The notes below the pieces were generated by a model. It worked only from the letters and a program-made list of their open reading frames with translations. It was not told where the DNA came from and ran no database searches. Of a stretch of DNA of 64,000 nt, positions 34,307 to 43,856 are shown piece after piece. Each line of letters begins with the position of its first letter. The stretch's first letter is position 1. Position numbers and translations under genes: made by a program. This DNA is from CAVVSQ01 sp963848825 (GTDB lineage Bacteria > Planctomycetota > Planctomycetia > Gemmatales > Gemmataceae), in NCBI GenBank assembly GCA_963848825.1, contig CAWKFA010000003.1, positions 32,010-96,009 of the forward strand, given 5' to 3'.

Positions 34307-35910
34307 TTAAACCTGGAGTACGCCAGTTTTGAATGGCCTGCCGTCATCGTGGCGCGTCGCTGCCTGTAGAGCGACCAGCAGCGCGGCCCGCGTTTGCGAC
34401 GGTTCGATGATCTGGTCCACCCATAAGCGGGCGGCCGCGTAGCGTACGTCGGTTTGTTCCAGGTAGCTAGCTTCTATTTTTTTGCGCAGGTCCGTCAGCT
34501 CGCCGGCTTCTGGTTCATGGCCCTGACGTTTGAGGGCACTGACGGTGATGTCCAGCAGCGTGCTGGCCGCTTGTTCGCCGCCCATGACCGCGTATTTCGC
34601 GGTCGGCCACGCGAAAATGAAGCGTGGATCGAAAGCCTTGCCGCACAGCGCGTAATTGCCCGCGCCGAAGGAGCCGCCCAAAATGACGGTCAGTTTGGGC
34701 ACCACGCTGTTGGCGATCACATTCACCAGCTTGGCGCCGGCGCGGATAATGCCAGCTTGTTCGGAGTCCCGGCCAACCATAAAGCCGTTCACGTCTTGAA
34801 AAAAAAGGAGCGGCATCCGCCCCTGGTTGCAGTCCATGATGAAGCGTGCGGCCTTATCCGCCGCATCAACGTAAATCACGCCCCCGAACTGAAGTGAGCC
34901 ATTGGGCAGTTTCACGCGCCGCCGCTGGCTGGCGACTACTCCGACGGGCACTCCGCCAAGCCGGCCGTAGCCACAGACGAGCGTTTGGCCGAACTCGGCC
35001 TTGTATTCATCGAAAGGCGCCTCGTCGAGAAAGCTGGGGAGCAGATCACGTATATCGTATTCCTGACGGGTCGCGGAACTGGCCAGGCTCATGACATCGG
35101 CGCGGGTCTTGCCTTGGGGCACATCGACAGCAACACGCTGACTGTCGGGCGGCAAGGTGTCGACAAGACGCCGGAGCCGTTCGAGGCAGGCCGGTTCATC
35201 CGGCTCCCGAAAATCAATGGTACCGCTTATCGCGGCATGCATCGCCGCGCCGCCCAGGTCTTCATGGCTCACCGTTTGGCCGATGGCGGCCTTCACGAGC
35301 GCCGGCCCGGCGAGGTACAGGCCGCTCCCTTCCGTCATGAGCAGTTTGTCGCAGAGGACTGGCAAATAGCCTCCACCGGCCACGCAGTTGCCAAGGATGG
35401 CCGCGAATTGCGGAATGCCGGCGGCGGAAATGACGGCGTTGTTGCGAAAGATACGGCCGAAATCATCTTCGTCGGGGAAGATTTCGTCTTGCAGAGGCAA
35501 AAAGACACCGGCGCTATCGACGAGATAAACCAGAGGGAGGCGATTTTCGAGCGCGATCCGTTGGGCGCGTAACACCTTCTTGACGGTCATCGGAAAGAAA
35601 GCGCCCGCCTTGACGGTGGCATCGTTGGCAATCACCATGACCTGGCGGCTCGCGACCCTGGCGATGCCCGTGACGACGCCGGCGCTGGCGCGCCGCCCCA
35701 GTCCTGATACATGTTCCAGGCCGCCCACAGGCCCAGCTCGAAAAGCTCGGTTTTGGGATCGATCAGGAGGGCGATGCGTTCGCGCGCGGTAAGCCGGTTT
35801 TTGTCGTGCTGGCGTTTGCTGGCGGCATCGCCGCCGCCAGCGCGGATGTGAGTTTCCTGGCGGCGGAGGTCCGAGAAGGGGTCGGCCACGGTGGCAACGG
35901 GTTTGCGCAT
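34307..35910 (-). CDS. Acyl-CoA carboxylase beta subunit (carboxyltransferase; methylcrotonyl/propionyl type)
   Basis: Biotin-dependent carboxyltransferase subunit that moves CO2 from carboxybiotin to an acyl-CoA. Starting MRKPVATVADPFSDLRRQET at 35910, it shows RLTARERIALLID, the acyl-CoA pocket region (AILGNCVAGGGYLP, TEGSGLYLAGP, SHEDLGGAAMH) and the C-terminal GGSFGAGNYALCGKAFDP with FAWPTAKYAVMGGEQAA. LPLQDEIFPDEDDFGRIFRN resembles methylcrotonyl-CoA carboxylase beta, so leucine catabolism is possible, but propionyl- or other acyl-CoA is equally open. Length about 534 aa is normal. One frame break near 35690, in AAWNMYQDWGGAP. No biotin carboxylase (alpha) gene lies in the window. It follows rpoN on the same strand. 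Confidence 0.85.
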
Positions 35911-35976
35911 GGCGATGACCGTTCCTCGAGGTTGGTGACAGCTAGCTTTCCCCGCGCGACTTGACGTGCCCTACCT

Positions 35977-37487
35977 TTACTTATCTTCCGTCCAAACCTT
36001 GCGCTGCCGCGACGACTGGATGCTGAGCATCTTGCGATATTTGGTCACGGTGCGGCGGGCGACCGGATAGCCGGACTCGGCCAGTTTCGTCACGAGGTCC
36101 TCGTCGGAGAGGGGATTGTTTTTGTCCTCGTTGCCAACAATCTCCAGGAGTTTTTGTTTGATGGTCTCCCAGGCCACTTCCTCGCCCGTGGCGGTTTGCG
36201 TGCCACCGCCAAAGAAGCGCTTGAGAGGAAAGATGCCGCGCGGAGTTTGTACCCACTTATCGTCAACGGCCCGGCTCACGGTCGTGACATGGACCCCAAC
36301 CTGATCCGCTATTTGCTGCATCTTGAGGGGCTCGATGTGTTCCGGGCCCCGGTCCAGAAAATCGCGCTGATGCTTGATGATGGCCTTGGTCACCTTGCTC
36401 AGCGTGCTGCGGCGTTGTTCGATCGCTTCGATGAGCCATTGCGCCGACTGGATCTTGCGTTTGAGGAATTCCTTGCGCGCGGGTCGGCCGTCTTGTCGCG
36501 ATACAGATCGATGTAGCGGCGGCTGATATAAATGTTCGGCGTCCAATCGTCGAGCAGCTTGACTTCATACTCGCCCGCTTCGGTGCGTTCCACAGCGATG
36601 TCGGGCACCACGTAAGGAATGTTGTCGGCGGTGAATTTGCTGCCCGGCTTGGGATTCAAGTGCTTGAGAACTTCGATGGCTTCCTTGATGGTTTCCAGGT
36701 CGAAGCCGGTTCGTTTTTGAATAACAGGCAACCGGTTGTGACGGATGTCTTCCATGTGGTTGACGATCAAGGCACGCACGACCTCGCGGTGGCGGGTTTC
36801 CGGCGTGAGCTGAAGAAGCAAACATTCGGTGTAATCGCGCGCTCCCACGCCCGGCGGGTCGAGGTTTTGCACGCGCGTCAGCGCCTGTTCGAGTTGTGCC
36901 CTGGTGACGGCGGCACCCAGGCCGCGCTCTATCTCCTCCAGCGCCACGGCGAGATAGCCGCGCTCGTCGATATGCGAGATCAAATAGCGCAGAAGCTCGA
37001 CGTCTTCGGGCGGAATGTCGAGAAATGCGAGCTGGTCGTTCAGGTAATCTTGCAGGGATTGCGGCCGCGAGGCCATGTTGACCATCGCGTCATGTTTTTT
37101 GTCGCTTTCCTCGTCGACGCGGTTGCTGGAGGAGCGATGTTCCTCGTTGAAATGATCGGCCCAGTCCTCGTTGATTGCGACCAGGCGGTCGAAATCCTGT
37201 TCGTTGTCCCCCTTGTCGTCGATAATCAGCTCTTTCTCGGGGCTGATGCCTTCGACGGGATCGGTCTCGGTGTCGAGAGAGCCCTCTTCGGCGTCCTCCG
37301 CGGGCATCGGGTTTTCGTCGGGGTTATCTTCCTTGAGCTCCAGGACGGGGTTTTCCTGAAGTTCGTGTTCGATCCTTTCCTGCAGGGCCATCACGGGGAG
37401 CTGGAGTATTTCCATGGACTGAATCATGCGGGGGGCCAGAATCATCTTCTGTTCCATCCGCTGCGACATGCTGGTATCTAAACGCAT
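35977..37487 (-). CDS. rpoN: RNA polymerase sigma-54 factor
   Basis: Directs RNA polymerase to -24/-12 promoters and needs AAA+ activators. The N-terminal Q-rich activator region is clear (SMSQRMEQKMILAPRMIQSM), followed by an acidic region II, the core-binding region (DYLNDQLAFLDIPPEDVELL, LQNLDPPGVGARDYTECLL-type), a helix-turn-helix (QIADQVGVHVTTVSRAV) and the diagnostic RpoN box VARRTVTKYRKML near the C-terminus. The start at 37487 (MRLDTSMSQ) is chosen because GGAG lies 8 nt upstream. One frame break near 36487 (GACCCGCGCGC). Repaired length about 503 aa is normal. It sits after recR on the same strand, 17 nt away. Confidence 0.93.
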
Positions 37488-37504
37488 GAAGATCACTCCA
37501 TACC

Positions 37505-38121
37505 TTAAAACGCTTGCCGGCCTTCCAGGGCGTCGGCGAGCATTTGGTTATTGGCAAACTCAAGCACGGAGCCGCTTGGGACTCCGCGGGCCAGGCGCGT
37601 GATACGCACGCCCGTTCCGGCCAGCAAGTTGGATAAATAGAGAGCCGTGCCGTCTCCTTCCATGGTTGGATTGGTGGCCATGATAACTTCGCGAACGCCT
37701 CCCTGATGAACGCGCTGAGTAAGCCGTCGATGGTGAGCTTTTCCGGGCCGACGTTCTCCAGCGGCGCCAGGCGGCCGCCGAGTACGTGATAAAGGCCGCG
37801 AAAAGTACCGGCGCGTTCCAGGGAATTCAGGTCGCGCGGCTGCTCGACGACGCATAGCACCGAGGCATCGCGCCGCGGGTCGCTACAAAGCTGGCATAAC
37901 TCGCCCTCGGTCGAGTTGAAGCACTGCCGGCAGGGGTGAATTTTTTCCTTGATGTCACGCAGCGCCTGGGCCAGGGCCAAGACGTCTGCGGCGGCGCCCG
38001 CCAGAAGATGGTGGGTCAGCCGCTCCGCCGACTTGGGACCGATCCCAGGCAGCTTGCCTAGCTCGTACATCAGGCGATTAATAGCTCCCGCGGGCGGCTC
38101 GAGCACCGTACAGTCCCTCAA
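37505..38121 (-). CDS. recR: Recombination mediator RecR
   Basis: Works with RecF/RecO in loading RecA at gaps. Visible in order: helix-hairpin-helix (YELGKLPGIGPKSAERL, residues 19-36), zinc finger CRQC ... CQLC (about residues 64-82), and a Toprim domain (VLCVVEQPRDLNSLERAG, then GLYHVLGGRLAPLENVGP). A frame break near 37720 moves the C-terminal half to another frame, where QGGVREVIMATNPTMEGDGT and TRLARGVPSGSVLEFAN complete the Toprim domain. Repaired length about 205 aa is typical. It follows ybaB by 13 nt in the conserved dnaX-ybaB-recR order. Confidence 0.92.
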
Positions 38122-38134
38122 GGAAAGTAAGACT

Positions 38135-38476
38135 TCAGGCCATGCCGGGCAAATTCATACCGGCAGGCAGGCCCATGCCGGTTGCCATTTTGCTGGTTTC
38201 GTCGGCCACTTGTTGCCGAGCTTTCTTTAACGCGTGATTGATTGCGGAGGCAATAAGATCCTCCAGCATTTCCTTGTCGTTCAGGCGCATGACCTCGTCA
38301 CTCAAGGTAATGTGCTGCACATCCAGATGGCCATTGACGGAGACCTTGACCATACCGGCCCCGGCGTCCCCTTCAACGATAATCTGCCCCATCCGTTCCT
38401 GCAGTTTGCCCATTTCTTCGCGAATTTTGGGCAGGTTCTTCATAAGGCCGGCCAGCTGGCCGAATTCCTTGAACAT
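38135..38476 (-). CDS. ybaB: YbaB/EbfC nucleoid-associated protein
   Basis: 113 residues, MFKEFGQLAGLMKNLPKIRE onward, with the helix-strand core MGQIIVEGDAGAGMVKVSVNGHLDVQHITLSDEV and a long C-terminal helix (LEDLIASAINHALKKARQQV), typical of YbaB/EbfC DNA-binding dimers. The start at 38476 has GGAG 7 nt upstream and directly abuts the dnaX stop. Genes of this family regularly lie between dnaX and recR. Confidence 0.93.
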   Translation of the reverse strand: MFKEFGQLAGLMKNLPKIREEMGKLQERMGQIIVEGDAGAGMVKVSVNGHLDVQHITLSDEVMRLNDKEMLEDLIASAINHALKKARQQVADETSKMATGMGLPAGMNLPGMA

Positions 38477-38477
38477 G

Positions 38478-40252
38478 TTATTCTCCCTGGTTAGGCCCGT
38501 CGGCCTGGGCGGCGCTCGAGGGCTCAGTCGGGGTCGCTCCGAAATCGTCGTCAATCTGCACGATCTGTCCCCCAAGGGCGTCAATTGCCTTGCCGATCAG
38601 CGGCAGTTGCGCGATTTCCAGTCGCTGCCGCTGTTTGCCGGCCGTACTTGTGACGCTGTTATCCAGCGTGGCTTCCGGCGTTTGAGCCGCCGGCGCTTCC
38701 CCCACCACCTCAAGGCGAACCGTGCAAGCCTGGCCGACAATTTTGCCAAGCACAGTCTGCACTTTGGCCAGGCGGTTGTTGTCGAGGTAGTGGCCGCCTG
38801 GGGGATTATAGCCTGCCGGAACGCGTAATGCCAGGGCGTTTGGCCCAAGAATTGCTATATCCTGGATTTTTCGTAGCTCGGTGGCTAGAATAACTCCAAC
38901 CTGCGAAAGGACTTGCTGCCAGACCGCGTCAAGACTCTCTGGCCGTAGTTGTAATTGGATTTGTGGTTGGGGCTCAACCGCTAGCTTTTTTTTTCGGCCG
39001 GCTCGGAGGGTGTGCTGACCGGTACGCTTGCGGGCTTTGCCCGTGGCGGGGCGGCGGGCGCACTGCTTTGGCTGGCGACCCATTGTGCGAGTTGGCTCAC
39101 CGAAACCAGGTCTTCCAGACGGCACAAGCGCACCAGTGCCATCTCGAACAACACGCGGCCATGGCTCGTAAAGCGCATGCGATTTTTGGCACTGACGAGT
39201 ACATCCAGCCCGGCCAGGACGACATCCGCGTTGAGTCGTTTGGCTTGTTCTTTGAGGAAGGGCTGGAGCTTGCTGGTGACGCTCAGCGCCAGTTGCGCAC
39301 CGCCGGCGGCATTCACCACCATCAGATCACGCCAATATTCAATCAGTTGATCGAGAAGCTCGCCGAGCTGCAAGCCATCGTCCACGGCCTGGCCCAACAT
39401 CTCGAGGGCGCGCTAAGGCGCATGTTCTAGCACGGCACCGGCCAGGCCAGCGACGCGATCTTCATTGGCCGTACCCAGGAGACGGTGGACTTGCTCGGCG
39501 GTAAGGTTCTCCCCGCCGAAGGCGAGAAGCTGATCGAGTAGCGACTGGGCATCACGCATGGAACCACCGGCGCGGCGCCGATGATTTCGAGGGCCTCCGG
39601 CGCGGCGGCCATCCCTTCGCTGGCGACGATTTCTTGAAGGCGCTGCACGACGCCGGCCACGCTGATGCCCGTGAAATCGAATCGCTGGCACCGGGAGAGG
39701 ATGGTGATCGGTATTTTCTGTGCTTCGGTGGTGGCAAAGATGAATTTCACGTGGGCGGGCGGTTCCTCAAGCGTTTTGAGGAGCGCGTTGAAGGCCGGGC
39801 CCGTCAACATGTGGACTTCGTCGATGATATAAATCTTGTAACGTGAGCGGCTGGGCCGAAACTGCACATTCTGGCGAATCTCACGCACCTCATCAATGCC
39901 GCGATTGCTGGCCCCGTCGATCTCCAAAACGTCCATGTCCTCGCCGACGGCAATGGCCTTGCACAGGTCGCAGACGTCGCACGGCGTGGGCGTGGGACCT
40001 TTGACGCAATTAAGTGCCTTGGCCAGGATGCGCGCGGTACTTGTTTTGCCGACGCCGCGGGCGCCGGTGAACAAGTAGGCATGCGCCACGCGATTGGAGG
40101 TGATTGCGTTGATAAGTGCTTCGGCGACCGGTTCCTGACCAACGAGGTCGGCAAACTGTTGGGGGCGATAGCGCCTGGCCAGGACGGTGTATTCGGACGG
40201 CGGGGGCCGGACTGGCGGGTGGAGAGTCGTCGGCTGTTTTCTTCTTTGGCAT
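38478..40252 (-). CDS. dnaX: DNA polymerase III subunits tau/gamma, with A9 slippage site
   Basis: Clamp-loader ATPase. Start MPKKKTADDSPPASPAPA at 40252. Visible: EYTVLARRYRPQQFADLVGQ, Walker A TGARGVGKTSTAR, zinc site CVKGPTPTPCDVCDLC, Walker B KIYIIDEVHML, sensor/SRC motif TILSRCQRFDF and domain III (GGSMRDAQSLLDQLLAFGG). Frame breaks near 40207 (C run) and 39565, and an in-frame TAG at 39413, are probably sequence errors. Near 38990 the zero frame reads EKKS-stop, giving a gamma-like end. The -1 frame continues through KKLAVEPQPQIQLQL to about 170 further residues ending GPNQGE, a tau-like C-terminus. The gene follows SRP RNA and precedes ybaB and recR. Confidence 0.9.
38965..38994 (-). 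promoter_or_regulatory. Putative programmed frameshift/slippage site in dnaX
   Basis: On the coding strand nine A residues (38994 to 38986) are followed by GCTAG, which puts a stop two codons on in the zero frame. A heptamer A AAA AAA is in the correct phase for a -1 slip. A small hairpin (GGTTG / CAACC, 5 bp, 38979 to 38965) begins about 7 nt after it. Both transcriptional slippage (as in Thermus dnaX) and ribosomal -1 shifting (as in E. coli dnaX) would fit. An error in the run length is possible in this assembly. Confidence 0.6.
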
Positions 40253-40339
40253 GACGGTCTGTCCCGTGACGCGGCCCACGTCGAGGCGGCCAACGTCGGC
40301 GCACCGCACTCAAAAACCACGCACACCGAGCGGCAAATG

Positions 40340-40372
40340 AAAAAAGCCCACGGGAACATGGCCCGTGAGCTT
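40340..40372 (-). terminator. Intrinsic terminator of the SRP RNA gene
   Basis: On the minus strand AAGCTCACGGG - 7-nt loop - CCCGTGGGCTTTTTT forms a stem with one T/G position and ends in six T. It lies about 16 nt after the SRP RNA and before dnaX. Confidence 0.85.
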
Positions 40373-40387
40373 CATTATACTACTGTC

Positions 40388-40512
40388 CGCGGCAGGGTGA
40401 CTGGGAGAGGCTGATCCACTGCACAAGGGGTCGCTGTTTATGGCTGCACCTTCCGGCCTGACCAGGTTCACAACTTTCCTTTGCGTGGGTCCCCTCCCAG
40501 CCCCGTGCCGCG
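40388..40512 (-). ncRNA. ffs: Bacterial small signal recognition particle RNA
   Basis: The conserved apical core appears on the minus strand as GGTCAGGCCGGAAGG followed by GCAGCC, the Ffh-binding loop signature of 4.5S/scRNA. The flanks pair to form the long SRP hairpin: CTGGGAG near 40497 with CTCCCAG near 40404, and GCGGCA near the 5' end with TGCCGC at the 3' end, giving about 125 nt. A terminator follows. In many bacteria the SRP RNA lies just upstream of dnaX, as here. Confidence 0.9.
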
Positions 40513-40519
40513 CACAGCG

Positions 40520-41053
40520 TTATTTCGGCGTTTCTTTTACGGTGGCTTTTTTAATCACCACGTTCTCATCCGGCCGGTCGCTCTTCGTTTTGACGGCGCC
40601 GATGGCCTTGACGGTCTTCAGGGATTCCTCATCCGCGGTTTTGCCAAAAGCCGTGTAGTTGCGGTCCAGGTGTGTGTGGGCGCCCAGACAGATGAAGAAC
40701 TGGGTGCCCGCCGAGTCGGGTTCGCTGCTACGGGCCATGGACAACACCCCGGCCACGTGGGGAGTGGAGTTGAACTCCGCCTTGATTTTGTAGCCGCCAT
40801 CCCCGGTGCCGGTACCCTGCGGGCAGCCCCCCTGGATCATGAACCCGGCGATGACACGGTGGAAGATGAGGTTGTCGTAAAACCCCGACTTGGCGAGGGC
40901 GATAAAGTTCTTGACGTGCCCCGGCGCCACTTCCGGCAGAAAGGTCAGCCGAATAGGCCCCTTGGTAGTGTCGAGCTCCACGATGTAATTGTTCTTGGAA
41001 AAATCGATAGTTTTCTGAACTTCCTCGATTTTGGCTTTCACGTTGGCGGCCAA
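40520..41053 (-). CDS. Cyclophilin-type peptidyl-prolyl cis-trans isomerase (cytoplasmic)
   Basis: 177 residues. Starts at TTG 41053 (MAANVKAKIEEVQKTIDF), with GGAG 7 nt upstream; no signal peptide. The cyclophilin core is clear: YIVELDTTKGPIRLTFLPEVAPGHVKNF, the active-site block NLIFHRVIAGFMIQGGCPQGTGTG, VAGVLSMARSSEPDSAGTQFFIC and NYTAFGKTADE. It contains the catalytic arginine (FHRV) and the FFIC segment. It catalyses proline isomerisation in protein folding. A second cyclophilin with a lipoprotein signal lies directly upstream on the same strand. Confidence 0.92.
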   Translation of the reverse strand: MAANVKAKIEEVQKTIDFSKNNYIVELDTTKGPIRLTFLPEVAPGHVKNFIALAKSGFYDNLIFHRVIAGFMIQGGCPQGTGTGDGGYKIKAEFNSTPHVAGVLSMARSSEPDSAGTQFFICLGAHTHLDRNYTAFGKTADEESLKTVKAIGAVKTKSDRPDENVVIKKATVKETPK

Positions 41054-41129
41054 GATGCAACTCCTAACATTTTATCAGTGTGGTTCGCGTTACCGCCCAG
41101 CGGCGGCAAGCGCCACCCAGACCTTGCCA

Positions 41130-42024
41130 TCACGGCGTGCGTGCGACAACCGCATTGTCTGTCGCACTCGCGTGAATCGTCACGGTCCGGATGACCACGG
41201 GTTCCCGGGGACGATCACTCAAGTCCCCGTCATCAACAACTGGTCTTTTATGGATTGCATGGGCAACGTCCAGTCCCTTGGTGATTTTGCCGAAGATCGT
41301 GTAGGAACCATCCATGCCGGGCGAGCGGGTCAAGCAGACATAAAACTTGCACGCCGCCGATTCCATGGTTTCGCCGTGCACGGCGCCCACGGTGCCTTCT
41401 TCATGGGTGAGCGTGGCGGATATTTCCGGCTTGAGCCAGTAACCGACACTGCCGGAACCAAATTCACCCGTTCCCAGCGGACAGCCCCCTTCAAGGTAGG
41501 CGACGGTGTTGCCATCGACATTGCCGCGCAGGGTCCGGTGGAAGGGCAGGCCGTTATAATATCCCGACTGCGCCAGGGCGATGAAGTTGCGGACGTGATT
41601 GGGGGCAGCTTCGGGGAATAGCTGGATTTCAATCGTCCCGAGGTCGGTTTTCAGCGAGGCGACGTATTGCAGGCGTTTACCATCGGAGGTCGTCAAGGCG
41701 ATTTTGTCCCACAGGCCCGGCGCCATCCGCGCCACTGATTTGCTCGAAGATTGCCGCTACATTCTTGCCGGCAAAAGTTCGGTCGGGTGGGCGCTGCTCC
41801 CCGTCGGGCGGTTCGGTGAGCACGGCGTCCTTGAAGAGCAGATCGCTATTGTTCGTCGGGGATAGCGACGGCGCCATGAAGCTCGTCGCCACCGTTTCCG
41901 GCGGGGTCGGCGCCACCGCCTGGGGCGGCGCTGCCGGGGCGGCCGCACCCTCCGAATTCTTGCCGCAACCCGTGGCCAGCAAGATGAAACTCAATGTCAA
42001 ACAGCCCTTGATGGACGCGTACAT
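41130..42024 (-). CDS. Lipoprotein cyclophilin-type peptidyl-prolyl isomerase (one frame break)
   Basis: About 297 residues. The N-terminus MYASIKGCLTLSFILLATGC is a lipoprotein signal with lipobox LATGC (Cys at residue 20), followed by an Ala/Pro-rich linker (GAAAPAAPPQAVAPTPP) and a short conserved stretch FAGKNVAAIFEQIS. After a break near 41725 the cyclophilin domain follows: SLKTDLGTIEIQLFPEAAPNHVRNF, LPFHRTLRGNVDGN, EGGCPLGTGEFG, KFYVCLTRSP, YTIFGKITKGLDV. Some usual active-site positions differ from the neighbour (YVCLT instead of FFICL), so activity is likely but unproven. It is probably anchored in a membrane facing the periplasm. Confidence 0.8.
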
Positions 42025-42280
42025 GACCGTCTCCTTGTCCTGGTTCGAGGCGGGGGATGGTAGTCAAGCCTCAACAACGCGTCAAGCGAGAGTTTTTGGC
42101 GTTAGTTGATAAATGACGGAGAGTAAGATTCCGAGGACAATGAAGAAGCTGAATTGCGGGATAGCAACTAACGTGGGCAGCGATGGCGCAGGCGAAAAGT
42201 TCCCGGTTGGCCCGAAATACTGGGCCTCACTAGAATAACGCCGCTTTCGGGAGCGCGGTCGGCCTGCTGGGGATCTTTCC

Positions 42281-42967
42281 TTGCTTTTGCCCTGTATATT
42301 GGCGCTTTTGGTGCCGCCGGCTATCTATTGCTGGGTCATGGCCTGTATCAATCGCCGCTCAAAACCAACTATTATTCCGGGATTGTGGGACTTCCTCGGG
42401 CTAACAGCGGCGGCTGGCGGAATTCTTTTGTTCGTGGCGCCGGCGCTGATAAGTCGCTTCTTCCTGGACCTGTACCTTGAAGCGTTCGCCATGGAATGGT
42501 GGTGGGCGAGCTGGGCGGCTTATTTCAGCTTCATGGTGCTGGGCGTCTTGCTGATGGCACGCTGGCGACAAAGAGAAACCGTCATTTACAACGTGGATGT
42601 CGATATGTGGGACCAGGTGTTCCAGCGTTGTCTCGATAGCCTGGGCCTTGACAGCGTCCGCACTGGTGACCACCTCACGATCAGGCGCGCGGGCACGAAT
42701 TTGGGCAATGCTTCGCCGCCTCCGTGCGAACTGATCGTGAACGTTTTCCCCGCCATGCGTAATGTGTCGCTCCGTTGGTTGCACGCTCCACACGAATTAC
42801 GCGCGGCCGTTGAAAAGCGCCTGCGGGATAGCCTGGAAAGCGCTCGTGTTTATGACAACCCGGCCGCATACTGGCTGTTCGCCCTGGCGGGGGTTTTATT
42901 TGGTTTCATATTCCTGGCCGTGGCGGTTTGGTTCCTGATCAACTACTTTCCCCCCAGGTACCGGTAA
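42281..42967 (+). CDS. Membrane protein of unknown function
   Basis: 228 residues from a TTG start. Four hydrophobic segments are seen: LLPCILALLVPPAIYCWVMA (residues 2-21), LTAAAGGILLFVAPALISRF, the Trp-rich WWWASWAAYFSFMVLGVLLM, and C-terminal YWLFALAGVLFGFIFLAVAV. Between the third and fourth lies a soluble part of about 100 residues (NVDVDMWDQVFQRCLDSLGLDSVRTGDHL ... CELIVNVFPAMRNVSLRW). I do not recognise the family. The gene converges on the next one and overlaps its 3' end by 25 bp. Confidence 0.65.
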   Translation: MLLPCILALLVPPAIYCWVMACINRRSKPTIIPGLWDFLGLTAAAGGILLFVAPALISRFFLDLYLEAFAMEWWWASWAAYFSFMVLGVLLMARWRQRETVIYNVDVDMWDQVFQRCLDSLGLDSVRTGDHLTIRRAGTNLGNASPPPCELIVNVFPAMRNVSLRWLHAPHELRAAVEKRLRDSLESARVYDNPAAYWLFALAGVLFGFIFLAVAVWFLINYFPPRYR

Positions 42968-43803
42968 CACCGGACGGCGTAGCGCGCCGGAGCCTCGGCG
43001 CCAAGAAGTTTACGCAGCGCCGTGAAGGAAACCTCCGCGACTTGCAGGGCATTGGCGCGCCAGAGAGTGGCGTTCATCAATTCCACCGAGATCCACCCTT
43101 CATAGCCCAGGCCACGAAAATGATCCAGGAGGGGGCGCAACTGAAAATCGCCGTCTCCGGGAAGAATCCGGTCGGCATCGGTGGCAAGTTCGCGGGCGAC
43201 GCCTGCCAGATCGGAGATTTGTACATGCATCAGCCGGTCGCGCGTCAGCAGGGCAAGATCTTCGAACTTGCTGGGGCCGGTGTAGTAATGGAACACGTCG
43301 AAATTGATGCCGACGTTTGGCTGGGCCGCCTGTTCAACGAGCGCCAGGGCCGAATCGAGGCTGGCGCAAAACGTATTCTTGCCGCGAAATTCGAGGGCTA
43401 GACGCACGTTGAAGCCGGCAGCCCATTGTCCGGCCTGAGCAAGCGACACGACCGCGCGCTCAAGACCGGCGGCGTCGACGGAGTCCACGAAATCAGCCAC
43501 GACAATCAGCGTCGCGATCTCCAGGGCCTGGCAGATTTCGAGGCGGCGGCGGAAATGATCGTAATGAGCACGCCGCTGCTCCCCTTGCGAAAGGAGCAGG
43601 CCGCCCTGGTAAGCCGCGGCGGCAAGGGTCAGCCCACGGTCGCCGACAAGCTTGCGTGTCTCCGCGAGTGGATGGCTTTCGAGATGGGTCTCCAGCTTGG
43701 TGAGCCAAACTTCCATGCCGGTAGCGCCAGCGTCGGCACAATGGGCCACGTCCTCGGCAAAACTCGCCGGCAGGGTGGTTACTTCACTGAGACATGGTTT
43801 CAT
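42943..43803 (-). CDS. Sugar phosphate isomerase/epimerase-like TIM barrel
   Basis: 286 residues from MKPCLSEVTTLPASFAED at 43803; the upstream extension to 43995 is rejected because it is Arg-rich and unlike the family. Xylose-isomerase-like TIM-barrel features: CADAGATGMEVWLTKLE, a glutamate in LALEFRGKN, NVGINFDVFHYYTGP (Asp and His ligands), LMHVQISDLAG and DGDFQLRPLLDHFRGLGYEGWISVEL. Such proteins isomerise or dehydrate sugars using a divalent metal; the substrate cannot be read. Length is normal. Upstream lies an unrecognised gene on the same strand, 53 nt away. Confidence 0.85.
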   Translation of the reverse strand: MKPCLSEVTTLPASFAEDVAHCADAGATGMEVWLTKLETHLESHPLAETRKLVGDRGLTLAAAAYQGGLLLSQGEQRRAHYDHFRRRLEICQALEIATLIVVADFVDSVDAAGLERAVVSLAQAGQWAAGFNVRLALEFRGKNTFCASLDSALALVEQAAQPNVGINFDVFHYYTGPSKFEDLALLTRDRLMHVQISDLAGVARELATDADRILPGDGDFQLRPLLDHFRGLGYEGWISVELMNATLWRANALQVAEVSFTALRKLLGAEAPARYAVRCYRYLGGK

Positions 43804-43856
43804 GCGTATCTCTCGATAGTGCGGATTTGAGACTGCCCAATCCAAAGTGGCAGCGT

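Noticed and set aside
34084..34332. Plus-strand open frame beginning MALTKSVHAKKKSKRHLG
   Set aside because: It overlaps the start of the spermidine-synthase-like gene and the end of the carboxylase gene on the opposite strand and has no family features.
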